This document shows, one piece after another, positions 49,363-59,625 of a stretch of DNA of 64,000 nt. The DNA is from Variovorax sp. IB41 (lineage in GTDB: Bacteria > Pseudomonadota > Gammaproteobacteria > Burkholderiales > Burkholderiaceae_C), in NCBI RefSeq assembly GCF_016405905.1, contig NZ_JAEFCB010000007.1, positions 45,024 to 109,023 on the forward strand, written 5' to 3'. Position 1 is the first letter of the stretch, and each line of letters opens with the position of its first letter. Below the pieces are notes generated by a model, which was given only the letters and a program-made list of their open reading frames with translations, was not told the DNA's origin and did no database searches. The position numbers and the translations under genes are program-made.

Positions 49363-52300
49363 ATGCCGAACGAAGAAGCCATCACCACGCCCACGCCGAC
49401 GCCACCTGCGGTCAAGGCCAGGCGCTCACGCGCGCGCCGTGCGATGCGTGCGCTCGCATGGACATTCGCCGGCCTCTTCCTGGCCGTGTTGCTGCTCGGC
49501 GCGGGCGCGTGGTGGTGGCTGGGCTCGAACACCTCGCTCGCCTTCGCGCTCGCGCAGGCCGCGCAGCGCCTGCCCGCGGGCCAGACGCTCGAGAGCCGCG
49601 ACGTGACCGGGTCGCTGCGCACCGGCGGCCACATCGGCTGGCTCAAGTACCAGAGCGAAAGCATCGCCGTCGAGGTGAACGACGCCACCATCGGCTGGCA
49701 GCTCGCGCCCCTTTTCCAGCGCAAGGTGCAGCTGGGCGAGGTGCACGCGAAGCAGGTGCTGATCGAGAAGCGCGGCCCGCCGAGCGAAGAGCCCACCAAG
49801 CCGCTGGAGCAGCTCGTGCTGCCCGTCGATGTGGACGTGCCCTTCCGCATCGACGAAGTGCGCTGGGCCGGCCCGCCGGTGCTGCAGGCGACGAACCTCA
49901 CCGGCAGCTACGCCTACAAGAACGCGGAGCACGCGCTCGAGGTGAAGGGCGTGGACATCGCCGACGGCCACTACAGCGCACGCGTCAAGCTGCAGGGCCC
50001 CGCGCCGATGGCAATCGATGCGGCGCTCGACGGCCGCGTGAAAGCGCCGCTGGCCGAAGACCACAACATCGACGTGATCGCGCAGGCCACGGTGAAGGGC
50101 ACGCTCGCCGGCACCGCGGCGCGCCTGCAGGTCGCCGCCGAACTCAAGCCCGCCGAAGAGAACGCCGATGCGCCGATGGAAGCCAGGCTGCAGGCGCAGA
50201 TCGCGCCGTGGCTGCCGCAACCGGTGATCGATGCCAAGGCCGATCTGAGCAACGTCGATGCGTCGAGCCTCTGGCCCGGCGCGCCCGAAACGCAGCTGAC
50301 CGGTACCGTTTCGGTCGAGCCCGATGCGGACGCGGGCGCCTCCGCATGGAAGGCCTCGGCCGACATCCGCAATGCCCTGCCCGGCCCGTGGGACCAATCG
50401 AAGCTGCCGGTCGAACAGGTGCGGGGCCGCGTCGGCTTCGACGGCACGAACTGGACCATCCCCGAAGCCACCGTGCGCGCCGGCGGCGGCCGCATCGATG
50501 CCGAAGGCCGCTGGAGCCCCGCGCCCGCGCCGTGGCAGATCCGCGCGACCGTGCGCAGCGTGCGCCCGGGCGCATTGCACAGCGAACTCGCGGGCGCGCC
50601 CGTCAGCGGGCAGGTCACCGCGCAGCAGCGTGAAGACACCATCACCTTCGATGCATCGCTCAAGGCCGAAGGCGGCGCGGGCAGCAAGTCGCTGCCGGGC
50701 TTCGCGCTCGACCGCGCGCTCGCGCAGGGCCAGTGGAAAGACCAGGTGCTCGACCTGCGCACGCTGCGCATCGAAGCCCAGCGCGCGAGCGTCGACGGCA
50801 AGCTGCAGGTGCGCGTGGCCGACGAGGCCGCGAGCGGCAAGCTGAACCTCGTGCTGCCCGGCGGCGGCGCGCAGCTCGAAGGCCGCATCGCGCCGGACGC
50901 GGGCGCGGGCGACATCAAGGCGCGCATCGACGACGCCGACACCCTGCAGCGCTGGGTCGAGGGCCTCCCCGGTCTCTCGGGCGTGTTCGCGGGCGCGACG
51001 GCCAAGGGCTCGGCGCGACTCGATGCGAGCTGGCAAGGCGGCTGGCGGACCATCCAGCGCCGCATCGAGAACGCGAACGCGCCAGCGCAGCGCGGCATCG
51101 CCGAACCCACGCTCAAGGCCGCGCTCTCCGTGCCGCGCCTGGACCTCACCTTGCCCGCCGCGCAAGCCGGCGCCGCTGCCACCGCCGTGCAGTTGCGCGA
51201 ACTGCAGGCCGACCTCGCCGGCAGCCTCGCGCAGGCCGCGCTCACGCTGAAAGGCGAGGCCACCACCGGCACCCAGAAGATCACGCTCGACACCCGCGCG
51301 AGCGGCGGCATCGCTGGCGCCAACCAGTGGCGCGCCGCGCTCGCCAGCCTGCGCCTGCAGGCGCAGGACAGCACCCGCCCCGGCAACCCGTGGACCGTGG
51401 AGCTGAGTCGCGAAGTCACCGCCACCATCCGCGCCGGCGGCAGCCCTGCGCGCCTGGACATCGAAGCCTCGGCCGCCTCGGCCACGCTGCGCGGCCCCGT
51501 GCCCGGCACCGTGCGCATCGACTGGCAGCCGCTGCGCTTCAGCCAGAGCGGCGCGGCGCCGAACAAGGTGTTCCGCGTGCAGTCCAAGGGCCAGATGCAG
51601 GGCCTGCCGATGGCCTGGGCCGGCGCGTTCGGCGCGAGCTCCACGTTGAGCGAGCTGGGCATCAGCGGCGACCTGATGTTCGACGGCGACTGGGACATCG
51701 ACGCCGGCGACACCCTGCGCGCCAAGGCCCGCATCGCGCGCCAGAGCGGCGACATCCGCGTGCTGGCCGGCGAGGCCGCGCTGGTCACCCGCATCACGAG
51801 CACCGGGACCGGCACCGCGAGCGAACGCACGATGAACTCCGCCTCGGCGGGCGGCGCGGAAGCGCCCAGCACACCGGCGGGCCTGCGCCAGGCCGAGCTG
51901 CGCCTGGATGCCGAAGGCGATGCGGTGCGCGCCACGCTCGCATGGGACAGCGAACGCGCCGGCAAGATCGACGCCGCGATGAACACACGCGTCACGCAAC
52001 GCGCGGGCGGCTGGCAGTGGGCGCCCGATGCGCCGCTGGGCGGCAGCATCAAGGCCACGCTGCCGAACCTGGGCGTGTGGTCGATGCTCGCGCCGCCGGG
52101 CTGGCGCATCGCCGGCACGCTGGACGCCAACGCCGCGCTCTCGGGCAACCGCGCCGCGCCGCGCTGGAACGGCACGCTCGGCGCCGACAAGCTCGCGCTG
52201 CGCGCACCGGTCGAAGGGCTGGACCTGCGCGACGGGCGCCTGCGCGCGACGCTGGGCGGCGACCGCATCGAGATCACCGAGTTCACGCTCAAGGGCGGCG

Positions 52301-53445
52301 CGGGCAGCTCGGCGCGCATCGGCGGCCAGAGCGGCAACCGAAGCACCGCGGCGAGCGAGGCGAACACCGACGGCGGCTCGCTCTCGGCGCGCGGCGACAT
52401 GAGCTGGGGCGCTGCACCGGGCACCGCCACGCCGAGCATCCGCATGGCCTTGCAGGGCGATCTGCGCGCGCTGCGCGTGCTGGTGCGCACCGACCGCCAG
52501 GTCACGCTCTCGGGCGACCTGCAGGCGCGGCTCGATGCAGGCCAGTTCACCGTGCGCGGCAAGCTCAAGACCGACCGCGCCGTCATCATCCTGCCCGATG
52601 AAACCGCGCCCAGCCTGGGCAGCGACGTGGTGGTGCGCTCGGCCGCCAAGGACCGCGAAACGGCCGAGACGGCGCAGCGCGAATCGGCCCGTGCCGATGC
52701 GCAGGCCGCCAAGCCGCAGACCGCCAAGCCGCCGGACATCGTCGTGAACTTCGACCTGGGCGACGACTTCGCGGTGCAGGGCCGCGGCATCACCACGCGC
52801 CTGGAAGGCGACCTGGAAATCCGCAGCACCAAGCTCAATGCACCGCCGCGCATCACGGGCGAAGTGAAGACCGTCAAGGGCCAGTACCGCGCCTACGGCC
52901 AGCAGCTCGATGTGGAAACCGGCCTGGCGCGCTTCAACGGCCCGTTCGACAACCCGCAGCTGGACATCCTGGCGATCCGCCCGAACATCTCGCAGCGCGC
53001 GGGCGTGCAGATCTCGGGCAGCGCGCAGTCGCCGCGCGTGAAGCTCTATTCGGAGCCCGCCCTCTCCGATGCGGAAACGCTCTCGTGGGTGATCCTTGGG
53101 CGCGCATCGGCCACCAGCGGCGGCGAGTCGGCGCTCTTGCAGCAGGCCGCGCTCGCGGTGCTGGGCAAGATCGGCAAGGGCGGCAGCGGCGGGAGCCTGG
53201 CAAGCCGCTTCGGCCTGGACGAGCTCGGCTTCAAGGGCCCCGGCACCGGCGGCGACCTGCGCGAGTCGGCGGTCACGCTGGGCAAGCGGCTGTCGAAGGA
53301 TTTCTACGTGACCTACGAACGCAGCATCGGCGGCACCTTCGGCACGCTCTTCATCTTCTACGACCTCACGCAGCGCCTCACGCTGCGCGGACAGGCGGGC
53401 CAGACCAGCGGGGTCGATTTGATCTACACGTTGAAGTACGACTAA
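49363..53445 (+). CDS. tamB: Translocation and assembly module inner-membrane component TamB
   Basis: 1360 residues, typical AsmA-like TamB length. N-terminal anchor (about 27-53; ALAWTFAGLFLAVLLLGAGA), long beta-rich middle, and the conserved C-terminal domain (DUF490; PRITGEVKTVKGQYRAYGQQ to the end LIYTLKYD). It spans the periplasm to meet TamA and belongs to the bridge-like lipid-transfer family. Immediately downstream of tamA. Confidence 0.94.
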   Translation: MPNEEAITTPTPTPPAVKARRSRARRAMRALAWTFAGLFLAVLLLGAGAWWWLGSNTSLAFALAQAAQRLPAGQTLESRDVTGSLRTGGHIGWLKYQSESIAVEVNDATIGWQLAPLFQRKVQLGEVHAKQVLIEKRGPPSEEPTKPLEQLVLPVDVDVPFRIDEVRWAGPPVLQATNLTGSYAYKNAEHALEVKGVDIADGHYSARVKLQGPAPMAIDAALDGRVKAPLAEDHNIDVIAQATVKGTLAGTAARLQVAAELKPAEENADAPMEARLQAQIAPWLPQPVIDAKADLSNVDASSLWPGAPETQLTGTVSVEPDADAGASAWKASADIRNALPGPWDQSKLPVEQVRGRVGFDGTNWTIPEATVRAGGGRIDAEGRWSPAPAPWQIRATVRSVRPGALHSELAGAPVSGQVTAQQREDTITFDASLKAEGGAGSKSLPGFALDRALAQGQWKDQVLDLRTLRIEAQRASVDGKLQVRVADEAASGKLNLVLPGGGAQLEGRIAPDAGAGDIKARIDDADTLQRWVEGLPGLSGVFAGATAKGSARLDASWQGGWRTIQRRIENANAPAQRGIAEPTLKAALSVPRLDLTLPAAQAGAAATAVQLRELQADLAGSLAQAALTLKGEATTGTQKITLDTRASGGIAGANQWRAALASLRLQAQDSTRPGNPWTVELSREVTATIRAGGSPARLDIEASAASATLRGPVPGTVRIDWQPLRFSQSGAAPNKVFRVQSKGQMQGLPMAWAGAFGASSTLSELGISGDLMFDGDWDIDAGDTLRAKARIARQSGDIRVLAGEAALVTRITSTGTGTASERTMNSASAGGAEAPSTPAGLRQAELRLDAEGDAVRATLAWDSERAGKIDAAMNTRVTQRAGGWQWAPDAPLGGSIKATLPNLGVWSMLAPPGWRIAGTLDANAALSGNRAAPRWNGTLGADKLALRAPVEGLDLRDGRLRATLGGDRIEITEFTLKGGAGSSARIGGQSGNRSTAASEANTDGGSLSARGDMSWGAAPGTATPSIRMALQGDLRALRVLVRTDRQVTLSGDLQARLDAGQFTVRGKLKTDRAVIILPDETAPSLGSDVVVRSAAKDRETAETAQRESARADAQAAKPQTAKPPDIVVNFDLGDDFAVQGRGITTRLEGDLEIRSTKLNAPPRITGEVKTVKGQYRAYGQQLDVETGLARFNGPFDNPQLDILAIRPNISQRAGVQISGSAQSPRVKLYSEPALSDAETLSWVILGRASATSGGESALLQQAALAVLGKIGKGGSGGSLASRFGLDELGFKGPGTGGDLRESAVTLGKRLSKDFYVTYERSIGGTFGTLFIFYDLTQRLTLRGQAGQTSGVDLIYTLKYD

Positions 53446-53550
53446 GGCCTGCTCCGGGCCAGAACGCAGTTCCAAAAGCAAGGGACTTCGATCTTGACCC
53501 GGCCAAATACGGAGTTAACAATTCATCGACGCCTTCACCGAGGAGCGACG

Positions 53551-53871
53551 ATGAAAAATGATGGAGACAAGGGCGGTCACAGCCCGGTTCCGGTTTCGGC
53601 ATTGGCATCGGACCGTCAGACGTACGACCCGCCGGCATCGCAACGGATCACGCGCGTGCGCAGCGTGCTGCACGCGGTGATCGCGGCCATCGCGCTCCTG
53701 GCGATCGGCACCTCGATCCCGCATTGGGGCGGCGAGGAATTTCCCGTGATGAGCCTGGTGATCTATGTGGCGGGCATGGTGTTCATCGCCATGCCGCTGT
53801 GCCTTTGCTACGAGGCGCTGCTCAAGTCGTATGCCGAGCAGCAGCAGACGCGGCACACGAGCCCGACCTAG
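53551..53871 (+). CDS. Small two-span membrane protein
   Basis: 106 residues from ATG 53551 (GAGGAG 8 nt upstream). Polar N-terminus (about 40 residues), then two hydrophobic spans (about 45-62 and 70-92; VIAAIALLAIGTSIPHWGG, FPVMSLVIYVAGMVFIAMPL). No family recognised. Convergent with the formate dehydrogenase operon. Confidence 0.65.
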   Translation: MKNDGDKGGHSPVPVSALASDRQTYDPPASQRITRVRSVLHAVIAAIALLAIGTSIPHWGGEEFPVMSLVIYVAGMVFIAMPLCLCYEALLKSYAEQQQTRHTSPT

Positions 53872-53883
53872 TCCGACGGGCCG

Positions 53884-54192
53884 TTAGCCCGCGTCGCCCC
53901 CGCCCTGCGGAAACTGCTCTTTCCTGTCGGCCGCGTCGGGCGCCCCGCCCGGCATCAGGTTCGCGCGGTGGCTGCGCACCGCCGACGCCACGATCGGCAT
54001 CAGGTGCGTCGCGCCGCCCGCCTCGAGCGAGCGGATCAGCTGCAGGCGCATGCTCGGCGCCCAGAACGATTTCAGGTGCGCGGCGATCGCGTCCGTGGCC
54101 ATGGTCGCGTTGTCGGGCGACTGGGCCTGGAAGAAGCTGCCGATCTGGTTGGCCATCTTGACCAGTTGCGCCGTCGGATCGTGGTCGTGCAT
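53884..54192 (-). CDS. fdsD: NAD-dependent formate dehydrogenase, delta subunit
   Basis: 102 residues. Opening AQLVKMANQIGSFFQAQSPD and the following AAIDAIAAHL-type helix match FdsD, a small subunit or assembly factor specific to soluble Mo-containing NAD+ formate dehydrogenases. Last gene of the operon, 39 nt after fdhD. The stop codon is next to a short CGGGC/GCCCG dyad. Confidence 0.88.
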   Translation of the reverse strand: MHDHDPTAQLVKMANQIGSFFQAQSPDNATMATDAIAAHLKSFWAPSMRLQLIRSLEAGGATHLMPIVASAVRSHRANLMPGGAPDAADRKEQFPQGGGDAG

Positions 54193-54231
54193 GCACTGCC
54201 TTTTAAAAAATGAAACTGCCGATCGCTCGCT

Positions 54232-55113
54232 TCAGTGCGCGCGGCGTCCGGTCGATAAAGATTCAAGCCCGGCCGTCGTCACGCGCTCCGGGTGGCTGTA
54301 GACGGCCAGGTCGTCCTGGCGCGCGAAGCCGACCAGCGTGAGCCGCGCGCGTTCCGCCGTCGTCACCGCGAACGAGGTGGGTGCGGACACCGCGGCCAGC
54401 AGCGGCACGCCCGCCATCGCGGTCTTCTGCACCATCTCGAAACTCGCGCGGCTGGTGACGGCGATGAAGCCGGTCGATGCATCGACGTCGTTGCTCGCGA
54501 GCGCTCCGATGAGTTTGTCCAGCGCGTTGTGGCGGCCCACGTCTTCGCGCAGCCACATCACTTCGCCTTCGGCCGAGCACCATGCCGCGGCATGCACCGC
54601 GCCGGTGGCCTGCTGCAAGGTCTGCAGCGACTGGAACTGCGACATCGCGCGCGCGATGGCCTGCCGCTCCAGCGCCACGGCGGCATCGCCGAGCACCGGC
54701 AGTTCGCGCGACACATGCGCCAGGCTCTCGGTGCCGCACAGGCCGCAGCCGGTGCGGCCCGCGATCGTGCGGCGCCGCTGCTTCAGGCGCGTGAACGCGG
54801 CGCTCGACACCTGCAAGCGCACCGTGATGCCGAGCTCCGACGGCGCGATGTCCACCGAATAGAGTTCGTGCGCCGCATCGAGGATGCCTTCACTCAGCGA
54901 GAAGCCGAGCGCGAAGTCCTCCAGGTCCAGCGGCGTCGCGAGCATCACCGCGTGCGAGATGCCGTTGAACTCCAGCGCCACGGGCACTTCCTCGGCCACC
55001 CAGTCCTGCACCGCGTAGGCTTCGCCGCCGCGCACGCCGTGCACGGGCAAGAGCAGCGCGCCTTCGCAGAAGGTGTCGGCGCCTTCGGCGGCCGGCAGGG
55101 TGGCGATGTCCAT
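54232..55113 (-). CDS. fdhD: Formate dehydrogenase sulfurtransferase FdhD (FdsC)
   Basis: 293 residues. Catalytic loop C123-GLC-126 (RTGCGLCGTES) and the DVGRHNALDKLIG motif are conserved. FdhD moves sulfur from IscS to the bis-MGD molybdenum cofactor and inserts the cofactor into FdsA. The position between fdsA and fdsD matches fdsGBACD of Cupriavidus. Confidence 0.93.
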   Translation of the reverse strand: MDIATLPAAEGADTFCEGALLLPVHGVRGGEAYAVQDWVAEEVPVALEFNGISHAVMLATPLDLEDFALGFSLSEGILDAAHELYSVDIAPSELGITVRLQVSSAAFTRLKQRRRTIAGRTGCGLCGTESLAHVSRELPVLGDAAVALERQAIARAMSQFQSLQTLQQATGAVHAAAWCSAEGEVMWLREDVGRHNALDKLIGALASNDVDASTGFIAVTSRASFEMVQKTAMAGVPLLAAVSAPTSFAVTTAERARLTLVGFARQDDLAVYSHPERVTTAGLESLSTGRRAH

Positions 55114-55137
55114 GAGTGAGGCTTCTTGCTGGCCTGC

Positions 55138-58014
55138 TTACTTCGCGGAGATCGTCTCGTTGCGCTTTTCCGGCAACGCACCGGCGGTCGCCAGGTCGAT
55201 CTGCGTCTTGTTGAAGCGGCTGTACTCCTGCTGCCAGGTCGAGGGCTGCATCACCGGCATCACCTGCACCGCCGTCACCTTGTACTCGGGGCAGTTGGTG
55301 GCCCAGTCGGAGTTGTCGGTGGTGATCACGTTGGCGCCCGACTCGGGGAAGTGGAAGGTGGTGTAGACCACGCCCGGCTGCATGCGCTCGGACACCGTCG
55401 CGCGCAGCACCGTCTCGCCCGCGCGGCTCTGGATGCCGACCCAGTCGTCGTCCTTCACGCCGCGCTCCTCCGCATCGTGCGGGTGGATCTCCAGCCGGTC
55501 CTCGCCGTGCCACTGGTTGTTGTCGGTGCGGCGCGTCTGCGCGCCCACGTTGTACTGCGAGAGGATGCGCCCGGTGGTCAGCAGCAGCGGGAACTTGCGC
55601 GTGACCTTCTCGTCGGTCGCCACGTACTGCGTGACGATGAAGCGGCCCTTGCCGCGCACGAAGGTGTCGATGTGCATCGTGGGCGTGCCGTCGGGCGCCT
55701 CGTCGTTGCAGGGCCACTGGATGCTGCCCAGTTCATCGAGCCGCTTGTAGCTCACGCCATGGAAGGTCGGCGTGAGCGCCGCGATCTCGGCCATGATGTC
55801 CTCGGGGCTCTTGTAGTCCATCGGGTAGCCCAGCGCCTGCGCGAGCTTCACGGTGATCTCCCAGTCCGCCAGACCCGCCTTGGGCGGCATCACCTTGCGA
55901 ACGCGCGAGATGCGGCGCTCGGCATTGGTGAAGGTGCCGTCCTTCTCCAGGAACGAGGAGCCCGGCAGGAACACGTGGGCGTACTTGGCGGTTTCGTTCA
56001 GGAACATGTCCTGCACCACCACGCACTCCATCGCCATCATGGCCGCGGCCACGTGCTGCGTGTTGGGGTCCGACTGCACGATGTCCTCGCCCTCGCAATA
56101 CAGGCCCTTGAAGGCGCCGCCGATGGCGGACTCGAACATGTTGGGAATGCGCAGGCCCGGTTCCGGGTCGATGGTCACGCCCCAGGCCGCCTCGAACGAG
56201 GCGCGCGTGGTGCTGTCCGACACATGGCGGTAGCCCGGCAGCTCGTGCGGGAACGAGCCCATGTCGCACGCACCCTGCACGTTGTTCTGGCCGCGCAGCG
56301 GATTCACGCCCACGCCTTCGCGGCCGACGTTGCCGGTGGCCATCGCGAGGTTGGCGATGCCCATCACGGTGGTGGAGCCCTGGCTGTGCTCGGTCACGCC
56401 CAGGCCGTAGAAGATCGCGCCGTTGGCGGCGCTGGCGAACAGGCGCGCGGCGGCGCGCATCTCGGCGGCCGGAACGCCCGTGGCCTGTTCGGTGGCTTCG
56501 GGCGATTGCTCGGGCTGCGCCACGAAGTCTTTCCAGGCGGCGAACGAGGCGGTGTCGCAACGCTCGGCGATGAAGGCATCGGCCGTGAGCCCTTCGGTCA
56601 CGATCACGTGCGCGAGCGCGGTGACCACGGCCACGTTGGTGCCGGGCTTGAGCTGCAGGTGGTGCGAGGCCTTCACGTGCGGCGACTTCACGATGTCGAT
56701 GCGGCGCGGATCGACCACGATCAGCTTGGCGCCTTCGCGCAGGCGCTTCTTCATGCGCGAGGCGAACACCGGGTGACCGTCGGTCGGGTTGGCGCCGATC
56801 ACCATGATCACGTCGGCCTTCTCCACCGACTTGAAGGTCTGCGTGCCGGCCGATTCGCCCAGCGTCTGCTTCAGGCCGTAGCCCGTGGGCGAATGGCACA
56901 CGCGGGCGCAGGTGTCCACGTTGTTGTTGCCGAAGGCCGCGCGCACGAGCTTCTGCACGAGGTAGGTTTCTTCGTTCGTGCAGCGCGACGACGTGATGCC
57001 GCCGATGGAGTCCTTGCCGTACTTGGCCTGCAGGCGCTTGAATTCGCCCGCGGCGTAGTTGAGCGCGGTGTCCCAGCTCACCTCCTGCCACGGATCGCTG
57101 ATGTTCTTTCTGATCATCGGCTTGAGCATGCGGTCCTGGTGCGTGGCGTAGCCCCAGGCGAAGCGGCCCTTCACGCAGGAGTGGCCTTCGTTTGCCTTGC
57201 CGTCTTTCCACGGCGTCATGCGCACGACCTCGTTGCCCTTCATCTCGGCCTTGAAGGCGCAGCCCACGCCGCAATAGGCGCAGGTGGTGATGATGCTGTG
57301 CTCGGGCTGGCCGAGCCAGATCACCGACTTCTCTTGCAAGGTGGCCGTCGGGCACGCGTCGACGCAGGCGCCGCAGCTCACGCATTCCGATTCCATGAAC
57401 GCTTCGTCCTGCCCCGGCGATACGCGCGACTCGAAGCCGCGGCCGCTGATGGTCAGCGCGAAGGTGCCCTGCGTTTCCTCGCAGGCGCGCACGCACCGGT
57501 TGCACACGATGCACTTGGAGGGGTCGTAGGTGAAGTACGGGTTCGACTCGTCCTTCTGGTCCTTCAGGTGGTTCGCGCCGTCGAAGCCGTAGCGCACGTT
57601 GCGAAGGCCCGTGACGCCCGCCATGTCCTGCAGCTCGCAGTTGCCATTGGCCGAGCAGGTGAGGCAATCCAGCGGATGGTCGGAGATGTACAGCTCCATC
57701 ACGCCCTTGCGCAGGTCCTGCAGCTTGGGCGTCTGCGTGCGCACCTTCATGCCGGCTTCGGCCGGCGTGGTGCACGAGGCCGGAAAGCCCCTGCGGCCCT
57801 CGATCTCGACCAGGCACAGGCGACACGAGCCGAAGGGCTCCAGGCTGTCGGTGGCGCACAGCTTGGGCACGTTGATGCCGGCATCCACGGCCGCCCGCAT
57901 GAGCGAGGTGCCCGCGGGCACGGTGACTTCGTTGCCGTCGATCTCCAGCGTCACTTCGCGCGTCGATTCGCGCTTGGGGGTGCCGTAGTCGATTTCTTTC
58001 AGATGGTCGAGCAT
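55138..58014 (-). CDS. fdsA: NAD-dependent formate dehydrogenase, catalytic alpha subunit
   Basis: 958 residues. N-terminal [2Fe-2S] domain (C53, C64, C67, C81), His-Cys [4Fe-4S] site (H113, C117, C120, C126), two ferredoxin clusters (C168, C171, C174, C178 and C211, C214, C217, C221), and the FDH-type cluster (C245, C248, C252, C280). The Mo ligand is C373 followed by H374 (RVCHSPTGYGL), so the enzyme uses Cys, not selenocysteine. It oxidises formate to CO2 and passes electrons through the clusters to FdsB. Confidence 0.96.
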   Translation of the reverse strand: MLDHLKEIDYGTPKRESTREVTLEIDGNEVTVPAGTSLMRAAVDAGINVPKLCATDSLEPFGSCRLCLVEIEGRRGFPASCTTPAEAGMKVRTQTPKLQDLRKGVMELYISDHPLDCLTCSANGNCELQDMAGVTGLRNVRYGFDGANHLKDQKDESNPYFTYDPSKCIVCNRCVRACEETQGTFALTISGRGFESRVSPGQDEAFMESECVSCGACVDACPTATLQEKSVIWLGQPEHSIITTCAYCGVGCAFKAEMKGNEVVRMTPWKDGKANEGHSCVKGRFAWGYATHQDRMLKPMIRKNISDPWQEVSWDTALNYAAGEFKRLQAKYGKDSIGGITSSRCTNEETYLVQKLVRAAFGNNNVDTCARVCHSPTGYGLKQTLGESAGTQTFKSVEKADVIMVIGANPTDGHPVFASRMKKRLREGAKLIVVDPRRIDIVKSPHVKASHHLQLKPGTNVAVVTALAHVIVTEGLTADAFIAERCDTASFAAWKDFVAQPEQSPEATEQATGVPAAEMRAAARLFASAANGAIFYGLGVTEHSQGSTTVMGIANLAMATGNVGREGVGVNPLRGQNNVQGACDMGSFPHELPGYRHVSDSTTRASFEAAWGVTIDPEPGLRIPNMFESAIGGAFKGLYCEGEDIVQSDPNTQHVAAAMMAMECVVVQDMFLNETAKYAHVFLPGSSFLEKDGTFTNAERRISRVRKVMPPKAGLADWEITVKLAQALGYPMDYKSPEDIMAEIAALTPTFHGVSYKRLDELGSIQWPCNDEAPDGTPTMHIDTFVRGKGRFIVTQYVATDEKVTRKFPLLLTTGRILSQYNVGAQTRRTDNNQWHGEDRLEIHPHDAEERGVKDDDWVGIQSRAGETVLRATVSERMQPGVVYTTFHFPESGANVITTDNSDWATNCPEYKVTAVQVMPVMQPSTWQQEYSRFNKTQIDLATAGALPEKRNETISAK

Positions 58015-58065
58015 GTGTTCTTGTCTCCTGCTGCTGTGTGCTGTGCGACGCGCGATGCGTTGCCT

Positions 58066-59625
58066 TCAAGCAGCCTTGCGATCGGGGACCACGAGACCGA
58101 AGTCTTGTGGGAAATGGTCGAGTGCGGACAGCACCGGGAACGGCGTCATGCCGCCCATGGCGCACAGCGAACCGTGGACCATGGTGTTGCACAGGTCGCG
58201 CAAGAGGATGACGTGCTCCACGCGCTTGTTGTCCGCGCGGATCTTGTCGATCACCTCCACGCCGCGCGTGGAGCCGATGCGGCACGGCGTGCACTTGCCG
58301 CATGACTCGATGGCGCAGAACTCCATCGCATAGCGCGCGAGCTTGGAGAGGTCGGCCGTGTCGTCGTGCACCACGATGCCGCCGTGGCCCACCGTGCCGC
58401 CCACGGCCGCATAGGCCTCGTAGTCCAGCGGCAGGTCCCATTGCGATTCGGGCAGGTACGCACCCAGCGGTCCACCCACCTGCACCGCCTTGATCGGCCG
58501 GCCGGAGGCAGAGCCGCCGCCGTAGTCGTACAGCAGTTCGCGCAGCGTGACGCCGAAGGCCTTCTCCACCAGCCCGCCGTGCTTGATGTTGCCGGCCAGC
58601 TGCATCGGCAGCGTGCCGCGCGAACGGCCCACTCCGAAGTCGCGGTAGTACTCGGCGCCGCGCGCGAGGATGAGCGGCACGCTCGCGAGCGTGATCACAT
58701 TGTTGATGAGCGTCGGCTGCCCGAAGAGGCCGGTGATGGCCGGCAGCGGCGGCTTGGCGCGCACGATGCCGCGCTTGCCCTCCAGGCTTTCGAGGAGCGC
58801 CGTTTCTTCGCCGCACACATACGAGCCCGCGCCCTTGCGCACTTCGAGCCAGAAGGTCTGGCCCGAGCCGAGGATGTTCTCGCCCAGGAACCCGGCGGCT
58901 TCCGCCGCACGGATCGCCTCGTTCATCGTCGCGATGGCGTGCGGGTATTCCGAGCGGATGTAGACGTAGCCCTTGGTCGCGCCGGTGGCGATGCCCGCGA
59001 TGGTCATGCCTTCGATCAGCATGAGCGGATCGCCCTCCATCGTCATGCGGTCGGAGAAGGTGCCCGAGTCGCCTTCGTCGGCATTGCAGACGATGTACTT
59101 CTGCGCGGCCGGCGTGGCCATCACGGTCTTCCACTTGATGCCCGCCGGGAACGCCGCGCCGCCGCGGCCGCGCAGGCCCGAGTCGAGCACCTGCTGCACC
59201 ACTTCTTCGGGCTTCAAGCCCAGCGCGCGGCGCAGGCCCGCATAGCCTTCGTGCGCTTCGTAATCGGCAACGGACACCGGATCGGTGATGCCCATGCGCG
59301 CGAAGGTCAGGCGCTCCTGCTTCTTCAGGTAGGGGATCTCGTCGGTCAGGCCGAGCGACAGCGCGTGCGTCTGCGCGCCTTCGGCGAAGCCCGCATCGAA
59401 CAGGTCGGCCACGTCGTCGATGGTCACGGGCCCGTAGGCCACGCGGCCGGCGGGCGTGGTCACCTCGACCATCGGCTCCAGCCAGAAGAGGCCGCGCGAA
59501 CCGTTGCGCACCATGCCGAACGAGATGCCGCGAATCGCCGCTTCCTGCGCGATGCGCTCGGCCACGCGCTCGGCACCGACCGCCAGTGCAGCCGAATCGC
59601 GCGGGACATAAATGGTGAGGCTCAT
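58066..59625 (-). CDS. fdsB: NAD-dependent formate dehydrogenase, beta subunit (FMN, NAD-binding)
   Basis: 519 residues, NuoF-like with an N-terminal thioredoxin-like extension. FMN/NADH-site motif GLRGRGGAAFPAGIKW, NAD loop ADEGDSGTFSDR, and the [4Fe-4S] motif SCGKCTPCRIG near the C-terminus. It reduces NAD+ with electrons from FdsA. ATG overlaps the fdsG stop (ATGA); 51 nt before fdsA. Confidence 0.95.
   Translation of the reverse strand: MSLTIYVPRDSAALAVGAERVAERIAQEAAIRGISFGMVRNGSRGLFWLEPMVEVTTPAGRVAYGPVTIDDVADLFDAGFAEGAQTHALSLGLTDEIPYLKKQERLTFARMGITDPVSVADYEAHEGYAGLRRALGLKPEEVVQQVLDSGLRGRGGAAFPAGIKWKTVMATPAAQKYIVCNADEGDSGTFSDRMTMEGDPLMLIEGMTIAGIATGATKGYVYIRSEYPHAIATMNEAIRAAEAAGFLGENILGSGQTFWLEVRKGAGSYVCGEETALLESLEGKRGIVRAKPPLPAITGLFGQPTLINNVITLASVPLILARGAEYYRDFGVGRSRGTLPMQLAGNIKHGGLVEKAFGVTLRELLYDYGGGSASGRPIKAVQVGGPLGAYLPESQWDLPLDYEAYAAVGGTVGHGGIVVHDDTADLSKLARYAMEFCAIESCGKCTPCRIGSTRGVEVIDKIRADNKRVEHVILLRDLCNTMVHGSLCAMGGMTPFPVLSALDHFPQDFGLVVPDRKAA

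Noticed and set aside
53874..53892. Terminator between the small membrane protein gene and fdsD
   Set aside because: The CGGGC/GCCCG stem is only 5 bp and has no T-run on either side; kept only as a remark under fdsD.
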